From JAFDVN01 sp035758545 (GTDB lineage: Bacteria > Acidobacteriota > Holophagae > Holophagales > Holophagaceae), in NCBI GenBank assembly GCA_035758545.1, contig DASTWQ010000036.1, positions 1 through 13,386 on the forward strand: DNA of 13,386 nucleotides, in the 5' to 3' direction. Of the stretch, positions 6,334 to 13,386 are shown piece by piece (position 1 is the first letter of the stretch; each line of letters begins with the position of its first letter). Below the pieces are notes generated by a model that was not told where the DNA came from, did not search any database, and saw only the letters and a list, made by a program, of their open reading frames with translations. Position numbers and translations under genes: made by a program.

Positions 6334-9021
6334 ATGAACCGCCGCGTCCCCCTCGCCCCTGGCGCCTTCCTGGGCCGCTACGAGATCCTCGCCCTCGCCG
6401 GCGAGGGGGGCATGGGCGATGTGTACCGGGCCCTGGACACCTCCCTGGAACGGGCCGTCGCCCTCAAGCGCGTGCGCGGCGGGCGCCCGGACGACCCGCT
6501 CCAGGAGCGGTTCCGCCGGGAGGCCCTGGCCCTGGCCCAGCTGAACCATCCGGGCATCTGCCAGGTCTACGAGCTGGCGGAGACTGAGCAGGGCACCTTC
6601 ATCGTCATGGAGTGGGTGGAGGGCGAGACCCTGGCGGATCGCCTCGGCCGGGGCCCCCTCCCCTGGCGGGAGGCGGCGGAGATCGTCCGCCAGGCGGCGG
6701 ACGCCCTGGCGGCCGCCCACGCCAAGGGCCTCGTCCACCGGGACCTCAAGCCCACCAACCTGATGATCACGCCCGAGGGCCACGTGAAGGTCCTGGATTT
6801 CGGCCTCGTGCGCTTCACCCGCCAGGAGCCGGACGAGCCCGTCGCGGATCCCCGGGCCGCCTGGCCCGCGGACGACCGAACCCTGCCGGGCACCTTCGCC
6901 GGCGAGGGCCTCTCGGGCGCGGGACGCGCCATCACCATGGTGGGCACCTTCATGGGGACCTTGGGCTACACCAGCCCCGAACAGGCCCTGGCCCGCTCCG
7001 TGGAGCCCCCGAGCGACATCTTCGGGCTGGGCATCCTCGCCTACGAGATGGTCTCCGGCGAGCGGCCCTTCAAGGGCGAAGGCCGCGCCTCCCTCGACGC
7101 GGTGGTGGACAACGTGCGGGACCCGCTGAAGCGGCGTCAGGCCCCCCGGCGCTACCGGGCCCTGGTGGACCGCATGCTGCGCCCCCGGCCGGCCTCCCGG
7201 CCCACGGCGGAGGCGGTCGCCCGGGAGGCCGGGGCGCTGCTCAGTCCCAAGGGCCCGCTCTGGTGGTCCACGGTGAGCGCGGCCACGGTGGCGGCCCTGG
7301 TGCTCGCGGGGTACTGGTTCCTCGGCCGCGGCGTGCTCGCCGGCGTGGTGGAGGGCCGGCCCGCCCGGGTGGCCATCCTCGGCTTCCGGAACGAGACCGG
7401 CGTGCCCGCGCTCACGCCCCAGACGGAGCTGGGCCTGGGTGAGCTGGTGGCGGACCGCCTCAGGAGCTCGCCGCGGGTCCAGGTGATCGGCGCCGACGCC
7501 TTGGCCCAGGCCTCCCAGGCCCTGCGGCTCAACGCGGCCGAGGCCTCCCCCGAGGAACAGCAGCGCCTGGGGCGGGCCCTGGGCGCGGATCTGGTGCTGA
7601 CCGGCACCGTCCAGCGCCAGGATGGCCAGGATCGCCTGCAGGCTTCGCTGCGGGACCTGCAGGGGCGCGAACTCGCCCGGGCCGCGGCGACGGCGCCGGC
7701 CGGGGACCGCATCCTCGCCGCTTCGCAGCTCGCGACCGCGGCGTCCCGGTCCCTGTCCAAGGCCCTGAACCCTCTCGTCGCCTCCCCGGGCCCGCAGCCC
7801 TACGCGATCCCTCCCGAGGCCTTCGCGGCCTACGCCTCCGGCGCCGAGGCCTACCGCCGGGGCCGCTACGTCGAGGCGGAGCCCCAGCTCGAGCAGGCCG
7901 CCTTCCAGGCCCCGGAATGGACCGCCGCCGTGGCCGCCTATGCCTCCACCGAGGTCAGCCTCTCGCGCCCCCAGAGCGACACGGCGCTGCGCTGGGCCCT
8001 GCTCACCACCCGGCGCTCCGGCAACACCTCGGGCGAATCCAGCGTGATGCAGCTCCTGGGCAAGCGCAGCATCAACCTGCGGCAGTACGCCGCGGCCAAC
8101 GCCTTCTACACCCAGGCCCTGGCGATCGCGGGGTCCGCCCCCCTGCCCCACATCGCCGCCGTGAGCCTCAACGGGCAGGGCCTGGTGGCCCAGGGGCTCG
8201 GCGACAGCGCCCTCGCCCGGCAGAAGTTCGAGCAGGCCCTCGCCCAGGCGGGGGGGGCCCAGGACCCGATCATGGAGACCCAGATCCTCGCCAACCTGGG
8301 GAATCTCGCCCTGCAGGACGGGGACCTCGAGGGCGCGGCCACCCGGTACCGATCGGCGGTGGCCACCGCCGGCGCCATCGGGGACGAATCCGGCGAGGCC
8401 CTCGGGCTCAACAATCTCGGCGTGGCGCTCATCTCCATGTTCAGGCCCGCGGATGCGCAGGAGGCCCTGCAGAAGGCCCTCGGGCTCCGGGAGAAGAACG
8501 GCGAACTCCTGGGGGTCATCAGCGCCCAGCGGAACCTCGGGATCTGCGCGCTGATGGCTGGCCGCCCCGAGGAGGCCCGCAGCTGGTTCACCCGCTCCGC
8601 GGAGCGCGCGGACCAGCTGGGCAGCGCCTACGCCGAGGCCCAGGCCCGCTTCTACCTGGGCGAACTGGACCGCCAGGCCGGCCGCCTGGACCTGGCGCTG
8701 AAGGGGCTCGAGCAGGCGGCCCAGCTGGCGGCGCGCGCGAAGGATCCCAAGCATCAGGGCATGGCCCTGGCGGCCCAGGCGGAGTGCCTGCTGCGCCTCG
8801 GCCGGGCCCGGGAAGGCGACGCGGCCCTGGAGGCGGCTGCCCGCCTCGCCCCTGGGAATCCCTACATCCTCCGGGCCCAGGCCTGGCAGGCCTTCAAGGC
8901 CGGCCGGAAGGCGGACGCCCTCGGGGATCTGGAGGCCGCCCTCGCGGATCCCCGCCACGACGCGCCTGAGCTGCGGCGGGAGGCGGAGGCCCTCCGGCAG
9001 ACGTTCGGATTTGGACGCTGA
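6334..9021 (+). CDS. Receptor-like Ser/Thr kinase with TolB-like and TPR sensor
   Basis: 895 residues, complete. The Hanks-type kinase (about 16-303) has the glycine loop GEGGMG (23-28), Lys45 in VALK, HRDLKPTN (135-142, catalytic Asp137), DFG (155-157) and GTLGYTSPEQ (208-217). All catalytic residues are present. The stretch between DFG and SPE is 56 residues, about twice the usual length, and rich in Pro, Asp and Glu. One membrane segment (about 312-330) separates it from a TolB-like N-domain (about 345-475, RVAILGFRNETG to GADLVLTGTV), which should be periplasmic. From about 495 to 890 runs a series of helical TPR-type repeats (for example NLGNLALQDGDLEGAATRY and NNLGVALISMFRPADA). Substrates and signal are unknown; this is a one-component membrane sensor. 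ATG 6334 has no clear Shine-Dalgarno, but the N-terminus RVPLAPGAFLGRYEI matches its paralogue at 11059, which supports the start. Confidence 0.93.
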   Translation: MNRRVPLAPGAFLGRYEILALAGEGGMGDVYRALDTSLERAVALKRVRGGRPDDPLQERFRREALALAQLNHPGICQVYELAETEQGTFIVMEWVEGETLADRLGRGPLPWREAAEIVRQAADALAAAHAKGLVHRDLKPTNLMITPEGHVKVLDFGLVRFTRQEPDEPVADPRAAWPADDRTLPGTFAGEGLSGAGRAITMVGTFMGTLGYTSPEQALARSVEPPSDIFGLGILAYEMVSGERPFKGEGRASLDAVVDNVRDPLKRRQAPRRYRALVDRMLRPRPASRPTAEAVAREAGALLSPKGPLWWSTVSAATVAALVLAGYWFLGRGVLAGVVEGRPARVAILGFRNETGVPALTPQTELGLGELVADRLRSSPRVQVIGADALAQASQALRLNAAEASPEEQQRLGRALGADLVLTGTVQRQDGQDRLQASLRDLQGRELARAAATAPAGDRILAASQLATAASRSLSKALNPLVASPGPQPYAIPPEAFAAYASGAEAYRRGRYVEAEPQLEQAAFQAPEWTAAVAAYASTEVSLSRPQSDTALRWALLTTRRSGNTSGESSVMQLLGKRSINLRQYAAANAFYTQALAIAGSAPLPHIAAVSLNGQGLVAQGLGDSALARQKFEQALAQAGGAQDPIMETQILANLGNLALQDGDLEGAATRYRSAVATAGAIGDESGEALGLNNLGVALISMFRPADAQEALQKALGLREKNGELLGVISAQRNLGICALMAGRPEEARSWFTRSAERADQLGSAYAEAQARFYLGELDRQAGRLDLALKGLEQAAQLAARAKDPKHQGMALAAQAECLLRLGRAREGDAALEAAARLAPGNPYILRAQAWQAFKAGRKADALGDLEAALADPRHDAPELRREAEALRQTFGFGR

Positions 9022-9116
9022 AAGTCTGATTACGAGACGCAATCGCACTGGCGCGAACGCGCGAAGGGACCGACTGTAGAGGTGGGCCGTGCCCGCTCCT
9101 CCGAAAGGTCGCACCG
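9022..9116 (+). other. Intergenic region upstream of small exported protein
   Basis: 95 bases, the largest gap in the window. It holds a TAGAGG-like hexamer (9077-9082) that could be a weak -10, and AAAGG (9104-9108) eight bases before the ATG at 9117. A short GCGC-GAAC-GCGC hairpin lacks a T-tract, so no terminator for the kinase is called. Confidence 0.3.
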
Positions 9117-9542
9117 ATGAACCTCCGTGCCCTCCGCGCCGTCGCGCCGCTCCTCTTCGTCCTGCCGCTCGCCGCGAGCGATCCCTGGTCCCTCCAGCAG
9201 GGGACGGAGATCGTGCTCACCCCCCGGGGCAACATGGCCTCCATCTCCCTCGTGGGCAACCAGCTGACCCTGAACGCCGACACGGTCATGAAGATCACCC
9301 CGGATCCTTCCGGCCTCTCCGTCTCCCGGGAGTGGGTCCTGCCCGCCGGCACGGTCATCACCCTGAACCTCGGCTCCGGCCTCGCGGTCCGCCGCATGGA
9401 CCTCCGCCACAGCGTCGAGCTGGAGATCGTCTCCTCCACGGATGGCGCCCAGGTGCAGACCTTCGGCGTCACGACCACCAGCGGCGGCACCATGGCCATC
9501 GACCCCGATCCGGGCACCGGCAACTCCGTCCCGCCGGCCTGA
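9117..9542 (+). CDS. Small exported protein of unknown function
   Basis: 141 residues. The first 21 (MNLRALRAVAPLLFVLPLAAS) form a Sec signal peptide: two Arg, a hydrophobic core, and a small-residue cleavage site near LAAS. The mature part of about 120 residues is predicted to be mostly beta strand: alternating polar and hydrophobic stretches such as TEIVLTPRGN, ASISLVGNQLTLNAD and SVELEIVSS, with many Gly/Thr turns. It ends in a Gly/Pro/Asp-rich tail. No Cys and no membrane segment are seen after the signal, so it should be a soluble periplasmic or secreted protein. I do not recognise the family. It lies between the first receptor kinase and an exported peptidase, all on the same strand, and its transcript probably ends at the hairpin 9570-9599. 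A link to the kinases is possible but unproven. Confidence 0.75.
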   Translation: MNLRALRAVAPLLFVLPLAASDPWSLQQGTEIVLTPRGNMASISLVGNQLTLNADTVMKITPDPSGLSVSREWVLPAGTVITLNLGSGLAVRRMDLRHSVELEIVSSTDGAQVQTFGVTTTSGGTMAIDPDPGTGNSVPPA

Positions 9543-9569
9543 GACAGGCCTGAAGCGGAACTGATCCTG

Positions 9570-9599
9570 GCGGCCCCCTTCCACGGGGGCCGCGGCTTT
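9570..9599 (+). terminator. Rho-independent-type terminator
   Basis: A perfect 9-bp stem, GCGGCCCCC (9570-9578) and GGGGGCCGC (9585-9593), with loop TTCCAC, is followed by GGCTTTC. The T-tract is only three bases, as is usual at this GC content. It begins 28 bases after the small exported protein gene and should isolate it from the peptidase gene. Confidence 0.68.
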
Positions 9600-9657
9600 C
9601 TGGGATAGTGGGGCTCCGTGCCCGCCTTCGGGGCGGCCTCTTCTGCGGAGCGGAACC
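9600..9657 (+). promoter_or_regulatory. Leader and possible promoter of the M28 peptidase gene
   Basis: Directly after the terminator comes GATAGT (9604-9609), a -10-like hexamer. A small hairpin CCGCC/GGCGG with a TTCGG loop follows (9622-9636). GGAG (9647-9650) lies seven bases before ATG 9658 as Shine-Dalgarno. The promoter assignment is by pattern only; the presence of a terminator just upstream makes a local promoter likely. Confidence 0.4.
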
Positions 9658-11010
9658 ATGCGCATGCCCGCGAGCCTCCTCGTGTCCCTCTGCCTGCCCC
9701 TCTGCGCCGCCACGCTGAGCGGTCAGGAAGCCCGGGACCCCGCCATCATGCACAGGGTGGCCGCGGTGGACGAGGCCCGGCTCCAGGCCACGGTGGCGAC
9801 ACTGGTGGGCTTCGGTACCCGCAACACCCTTTCGGACACCCGCAGCCCCGTGCGCGGCATCGGCGCCGCGCGGACCTGGCTGGCGGAGCAGTTCAAGGCC
9901 CTCGCCGCCCAGCCCGGCTCCCGCCTCCGGCCCTTCGAGGACCGCTTCACCTGCCCCGCGGGCCCCCGGGTGCCCCAGCCGGTGGAGATCGTCAATGTCG
10001 GCGCGGTGCTGCCGGGCACGGACCCCGCCCGCGCGAAGGAGGCCCTCGTCCTCACGGGCCACTACGACAGCCGGGCCACGGACGTGCTCGACGCCACCTC
10101 CGACGCGCCCGGCGCCGTGGACGACGGCAGCGGCACCGCCATGGCCCTCGAGGCCGCGCGGGTGATGGCCGACGCGCGCCCGGCGGTGACGGTCTACTTC
10201 GTCGCCGTGGCCGGCGAGGAGCAGGGCCTCCTCGGCTCGGACCACCTGGCCAAGCGCCTGAAGGCCGAGGGCGTCCAGGTCCTCGCCATGCTCAGCGTGG
10301 ACATCGCCGGCAACTCCGAAGGCCAGGACGGCGTGAAGGACGACACCACCGGCCGCATCTGGAGCGAGGGCGTGCCCGCGAACGAGACCCCCGCCCAGCG
10401 GCGCCTGCGCCTCGCCCTCGGCACCGAGAACGACGGCGCCTCCCGGGAATGGGCCCGCTACCTCCAGCGCCTGGGCGAGCGCTACGTGGAGAACCTGCAG
10501 CTCCTGGTCATGCTGCGCCGGGACCGCATCGCCCGGGGCTCGGACCACATGAGCTTCAGCGACGAGGGCTATCCGGCCGCCTGCCTGCGGGAGAGCCACG
10601 AGAACTACCGGCGCCAGCACCAGGATGTGCGCGTGGAGCAGGGCGTGGCCTTCGGCGATGACCTCGCCCACTTCGACGCCCACTACGCCGCGCGGCTCTG
10701 CCGGGGCGTGGTGGCGGCCCTGGCCACCCTGGCGGAGGCCCCCGCGGCCCCACGGGACGTGACCCTCGGCGGCGCCGTGAGCCCGGACACCCGCCTGCGC
10801 TGGACCCTGCCGGAGGACCCGCGCATCGCCGGCATCCTGCTCTTCCGGCGCCGGGACGACGGCGTGGCCTGGCAGCGGATCGAGCGCCTGCCCAAGGGCG
10901 CCTCCGTGACCCTGGAAGGCGTCGTGCCCGACTCCTCCGCCTTCGCCATCGCCACCGTGGATGCCGAGGGCCACGAGAGCCTGCCCCAGCCGCCCTCCCA
11001 CCTCGAATAG
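9658..11010 (+). CDS. Exported M28-family zinc metallopeptidase with FN3-like C-terminal domain
   Basis: 450 residues. A Sec signal peptide (about 1-23, MRMPASLLVSLCLPLCAATL) predicts export. The catalytic domain (about 38-362) has the M28 (aminopeptidase Y/S-like) signature set: His135 and Asp137 in TGHYDSR, bridging Asp155 in AVDDGSGTA, catalytic/metal Glu187-Glu188 in AVAGEEQGLLGS, Asp215 in SVDIAGN, and the later SDHMSF segment (295-300), where these enzymes shape the active site. His321 in ENYRRQHQD is the likely last zinc ligand. So the enzyme should be an active two-zinc exopeptidase working in the periplasm or outside. The last 85 residues or so (APRDVTLGGAV to AIATVDAEGHES) look like a fibronectin type III module, common as an accessory in exported hydrolases. 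It has its own probable leader and ends 48 bases before the second receptor kinase. The exact substrate cannot be read from sequence. Confidence 0.92.
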   Translation: MRMPASLLVSLCLPLCAATLSGQEARDPAIMHRVAAVDEARLQATVATLVGFGTRNTLSDTRSPVRGIGAARTWLAEQFKALAAQPGSRLRPFEDRFTCPAGPRVPQPVEIVNVGAVLPGTDPARAKEALVLTGHYDSRATDVLDATSDAPGAVDDGSGTAMALEAARVMADARPAVTVYFVAVAGEEQGLLGSDHLAKRLKAEGVQVLAMLSVDIAGNSEGQDGVKDDTTGRIWSEGVPANETPAQRRLRLALGTENDGASREWARYLQRLGERYVENLQLLVMLRRDRIARGSDHMSFSDEGYPAACLRESHENYRRQHQDVRVEQGVAFGDDLAHFDAHYAARLCRGVVAALATLAEAPAAPRDVTLGGAVSPDTRLRWTLPEDPRIAGILLFRRRDDGVAWQRIERLPKGASVTLEGVVPDSSAFAIATVDAEGHESLPQPPSHLE

Positions 11011-11042
11011 CGCCCTCCGTTCCGGACCGCGCCCGCTGCCGC

Positions 11043-11054
11043 TAGGCTGGGGAG
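11043..11054 (+). promoter_or_regulatory. TAGGCT box and Shine-Dalgarno of the second receptor kinase
   Basis: TAGGCT (11043-11048) lies ten bases before the ATG at 11059, closely matching the TAGGCT found 12 bases before the first kinase. GGGGAG (11049-11054) follows directly and would be a good Shine-Dalgarno, four bases from the ATG. If TAGGCT is the -10, the message would begin almost at the start codon and the Shine-Dalgarno would be partly lost, so both readings may not be true together. Confidence 0.35.
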
Positions 11055-11058
11055 ACCC

Positions 11059-13386
11059 ATGCGCACCCGCGTCCCCCTCGCCGCCGGCACCGTCCTCGGC
11101 CGCTACCGGATCCTCCGCCTCGCGGGGGAGGGCGGCATGGGGGACGTCTATGAGGCCTTCGACGAGTCGCTGGAGCGCATCGTGGCCCTCAAGCGGGTCC
11201 GGGGCGGGCCCGCCGAGGACAACCGCCTGGAGCGGTTCCGCCGGGAGGCCCTGGCCCTCGCCCAGCTCAACCACCCCGGCATCTGCCAGGTCTTCGAGCT
11301 CGCGCAGACGGACCGCGGCGCCTTCATCGCCATGGAATGGGTGGAGGGCCGCACCCTCTCGGACCGCCTCCTGGACGGCCCCCTACCCTGGCGGGAGGCC
11401 GCCGCCCTGCTGCGTCAGGTGGCCGAGGCCCTGGCCGCCGCCCACGCCAAGGGCATCATCCACCGGGACCTGAAGCCCGGCAACGTGATGCTCACCCCCG
11501 GCGGCCAGGCCAAGGTGCTGGATTTCGGCCTGGCGCGCTTCGCCGAGGCGCCCGACGAGCCACCGCCCATCACCGGAGAGACGCCGAAGCTGGAGGCCCC
11601 GCTCGACCCGGATCCCAGCGACGCCGAGACCCTGGCCGCGCCACCGCGGCCCTCGGGCCCCCACGCGTCCCGCTCTGGCTCCGGACGCTCCCTCACCCTC
11701 GTGGGGAGCTTCATGGGCACCCTGGGCTACACGAGCCCCGAGCAGGCCCTGGCCCGCTCCGTGGGCCCGCCGACGGATGTCTTCAACCTCGGCATCCTCG
11801 CCCAGGAGCTCGTCACCGCCCAGCGCCCCTTCCCGGGTCAGGGCCGGGACGCGCTCGACGCGGTGGTGGATGGGCGCCGCCATCCCCTGCCGCGGGCCGT
11901 CGCACCCAAGACCTATCGCACCCTCGTGGACCGGCTGCTGGCGCCCAAACCCCAGGACCGCCCTTCCGCCGAGGATGCCGCCGCGGCCTTCGCCGCCCTC
12001 CTCGCCCCCAAGGGCGCCCTGTGGTGGACGGGCCTCGGCGCCGCCTCCGTGGCCGTGCTGGGCCTGGGGGGCTATTGGCTCTTCGGCCGGGGCGTCATCG
12101 CCGGCCTGGTGAAGGGCCGCCCCGCTCGCGTGGCGGTGATGGGGTTCCGCAACGACACCGGCCAGCCCATGCTCAACGCCCAGACCGAGCTGGGCCTGGC
12201 GGACCTCATGGCCGCCACCCTGAGGCATTCTCCCCGGCTCCAGGTCATCGACAGCGACAGCCTGGCCCAGGCGGGGCGGGCACTGAAGATCAACCCCGCG
12301 GAGGCCGCTCCCGCGGAGCAGCTGAGGCTGGCAAAGGCCCTTGGCGCCGACCTGCTGCTGACCGGCGCGGTGTCCAGGCACGGCGTCCTGGACCGGCTGG
12401 ACTATCACCTGACGGACCGGTCCGGCAGGGCCCGCACGGAGGGAGAGGCCGAGAGTCCGTCGGTGTCCGACCTGGTGATCGCGGCGACCCAGCTCGCGGA
12501 GAAGGCCGGAGGTCGGGTCCTGAACGCGGTGGATCCCCTCGCTAAGTCCCATGGCACCCTTTCGTCACCCATACCCCCTGAGGCGGTGGAAGCCTACGCG
12601 CTCGGCGTGCAGGCCTCCCGCCGCGGCCACTACTCCGAGGCGGAGCCACTGCTCGCGAAGGCCGCCTTCAGCGCGCCGGAATGGGACACCGCGGTGGTGG
12701 CCTACGCCTCCGCCTTGCGGAACCTCGCGCGCCCCGGGTCGGGCCTCGCGATCGAGTGGGCCCTCGTCGCGGCGAGGCGGAACGGGAGCACCCACGCGGA
12801 GACGAGTGTGCTCGAGCTGCTCGGGAACGACGCGCTGGACCGCCACGACATGCCGGCGGCAGAGCACTACTTGGAGGAGGCGCTGGCCCAGGCCCGGGCC
12901 CACTCTGATGCCGCCTCGGCGGCCTTCTGCCTCAACGGGCTCGGGCGCGTTGCGGGGTCCCGCGGCGATGCGCCGGGGGCCGAGCGGAATTACCGCGAGG
13001 CCTTGGAGGCCGCCGACCAGGCCGGCGACCTGATCATCCAGACCCAGATCAACACCAACCTGGGGAACCTCGCCCTGGAGCACGGCGACCTCGCGGAGGC
13101 CTCCCGGCGCTACGGCAGCGCCATCCAGGCCTCGCGGGCCATGGGGTACGAGTACGGCGAGGCGCTGGGGCTGAACAACCTCGGCATCGTGGAGATGACC
13201 GGCTTCCGGTTGGCCGAGGCCAGATCCCACCTGGAGAACGCGCTCCGGATCCGGGAGCGGAACGGAGACGCCCGGGGCGTCATCAGCGGCCTCCGGAACC
13301 TGGGGCTCTGCGCCCAGATGGGGGACCGGCTGGACACGGCGAGGTCCTACTTCGAGCGCTCCCTCGCCCAGGCCTCGGCGATCCCG
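11059..13386 (+). CDS. Receptor-like Ser/Thr kinase, paralogue of the first, truncated by window end
   Basis: The frame stays open from ATG 11059 to the last base, giving 776 residues without a stop; about 120 more would be expected from its paralogue. Kinase motifs are GEGGMG (23-28), Lys45 in VALK, HRDLKPGN (135-142, Asp137), DFG (155-157) and GTLGYTSPEQ (220-229). The segment between DFG and SPE is 68 residues, Pro/Asp/Ser-rich, and does not align with that of the first kinase, although sequences on both sides are nearly the same. A membrane segment (about 324-342) is followed by the TolB-like domain (about 357-490, RVAVMGFRNDTG, GADLLLTGAV). TPR-type repeats run from about 508 to the end (NTNLGNLALEHGDLAEASRRY, LGLNNLGIVEMTGF). 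The catalytic residues are intact. Cytosolic kinase and periplasmic sensor are inferred from the single membrane segment. The ligand is unknown. Confidence 0.93.
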   Translation, partial: MRTRVPLAAGTVLGRYRILRLAGEGGMGDVYEAFDESLERIVALKRVRGGPAEDNRLERFRREALALAQLNHPGICQVFELAQTDRGAFIAMEWVEGRTLSDRLLDGPLPWREAAALLRQVAEALAAAHAKGIIHRDLKPGNVMLTPGGQAKVLDFGLARFAEAPDEPPPITGETPKLEAPLDPDPSDAETLAAPPRPSGPHASRSGSGRSLTLVGSFMGTLGYTSPEQALARSVGPPTDVFNLGILAQELVTAQRPFPGQGRDALDAVVDGRRHPLPRAVAPKTYRTLVDRLLAPKPQDRPSAEDAAAAFAALLAPKGALWWTGLGAASVAVLGLGGYWLFGRGVIAGLVKGRPARVAVMGFRNDTGQPMLNAQTELGLADLMAATLRHSPRLQVIDSDSLAQAGRALKINPAEAAPAEQLRLAKALGADLLLTGAVSRHGVLDRLDYHLTDRSGRARTEGEAESPSVSDLVIAATQLAEKAGGRVLNAVDPLAKSHGTLSSPIPPEAVEAYALGVQASRRGHYSEAEPLLAKAAFSAPEWDTAVVAYASALRNLARPGSGLAIEWALVAARRNGSTHAETSVLELLGNDALDRHDMPAAEHYLEEALAQARAHSDAASAAFCLNGLGRVAGSRGDAPGAERNYREALEAADQAGDLIIQTQINTNLGNLALEHGDLAEASRRYGSAIQASRAMGYEYGEALGLNNLGIVEMTGFRLAEARSHLENALRIRERNGDARGVISGLRNLGLCAQMGDRLDTARSYFERSLAQASAIP

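Noticed and set aside
6154..9114. 986-residue open frame on the - strand opposite the first kinase
   Set aside because: Its product is Gly/Ala/Arg/Pro/His-rich low-complexity with no motif, while the + strand frame encodes a full kinase. Long antisense frames are a by-product of high GC.
9469..11274. 601-residue open frame on the - strand opposite the peptidase gene
   Set aside because: It is a mirror of the M28 peptidase and kinase coding frames, with no recognisable domain or Shine-Dalgarno.
11337..12545. 402-residue + strand open frame overlapping the second kinase
   Set aside because: Out of frame with the kinase, which runs without a stop from 11059 to the window end and matches its paralogue throughout.

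Overview
The window is very GC-rich (most genes look well above 70% G+C by eye) and gene-dense. No intergenic gap reaches 100 bases. No tRNA, rRNA, CRISPR array, insertion sequence or replication origin was seen. The style suggests Acidobacteriota, perhaps the Holophagae/Geothrix side: several large Hanks-type Ser/Thr kinases with a single membrane segment and TolB-like/TPR outer parts, a lipoprotein hydrolase, a secreted M28 peptidase and a SpoIIE/RsbU-type phosphatase. This lineage call is an inference from gene style; Myxococcota or a related high-GC Gram-negative cannot be excluded.

Layout. Left block, + strand: the 3' end of a membrane Ser/Thr kinase (2-793), a lipoprotein alpha/beta hydrolase (858-1859), xseA (1870-3192) and a small unrecognised gene of clearly lower GC (3239-3562). 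A short spacer (3563-3645) with two copies of a 15-bp repeat separates this block from a convergent, probably two-gene, - strand unit: a FabG-type SDR reductase (5537-6283), followed 7 bases later by a membrane HAMP/PP2C-SpoIIE phosphatase (3646-5529). A 50-base divergent promoter region (6284-6333) separates fabG from the right block.

Right block, + strand: a complete 895-aa receptor-like kinase (6334-9021), a small exported protein (9117-9542) with a good terminator after it, an exported M28 metallopeptidase with a FN3-like tail (9658-11010), and a second receptor-like kinase (11059 to the window end, truncated). The second kinase is a paralogue of the first over its whole visible length.

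How the genes may work together. The dominant theme is signalling: three transmembrane Ser/Thr kinases and one transmembrane Ser/Thr phosphatase in 13 kb. The paralogous pair shares the order kinase, membrane segment, TolB-like domain, TPR array, which predicts a cytosolic kinase driven by a periplasmic sensor. Their most divergent stretch is an enlarged activation loop. The two exported proteins between them could belong to the same envelope process, but nothing in the sequence proves this. xseA and fabG are housekeeping-type genes; no xseB and no other fatty-acid synthesis genes are in the window.
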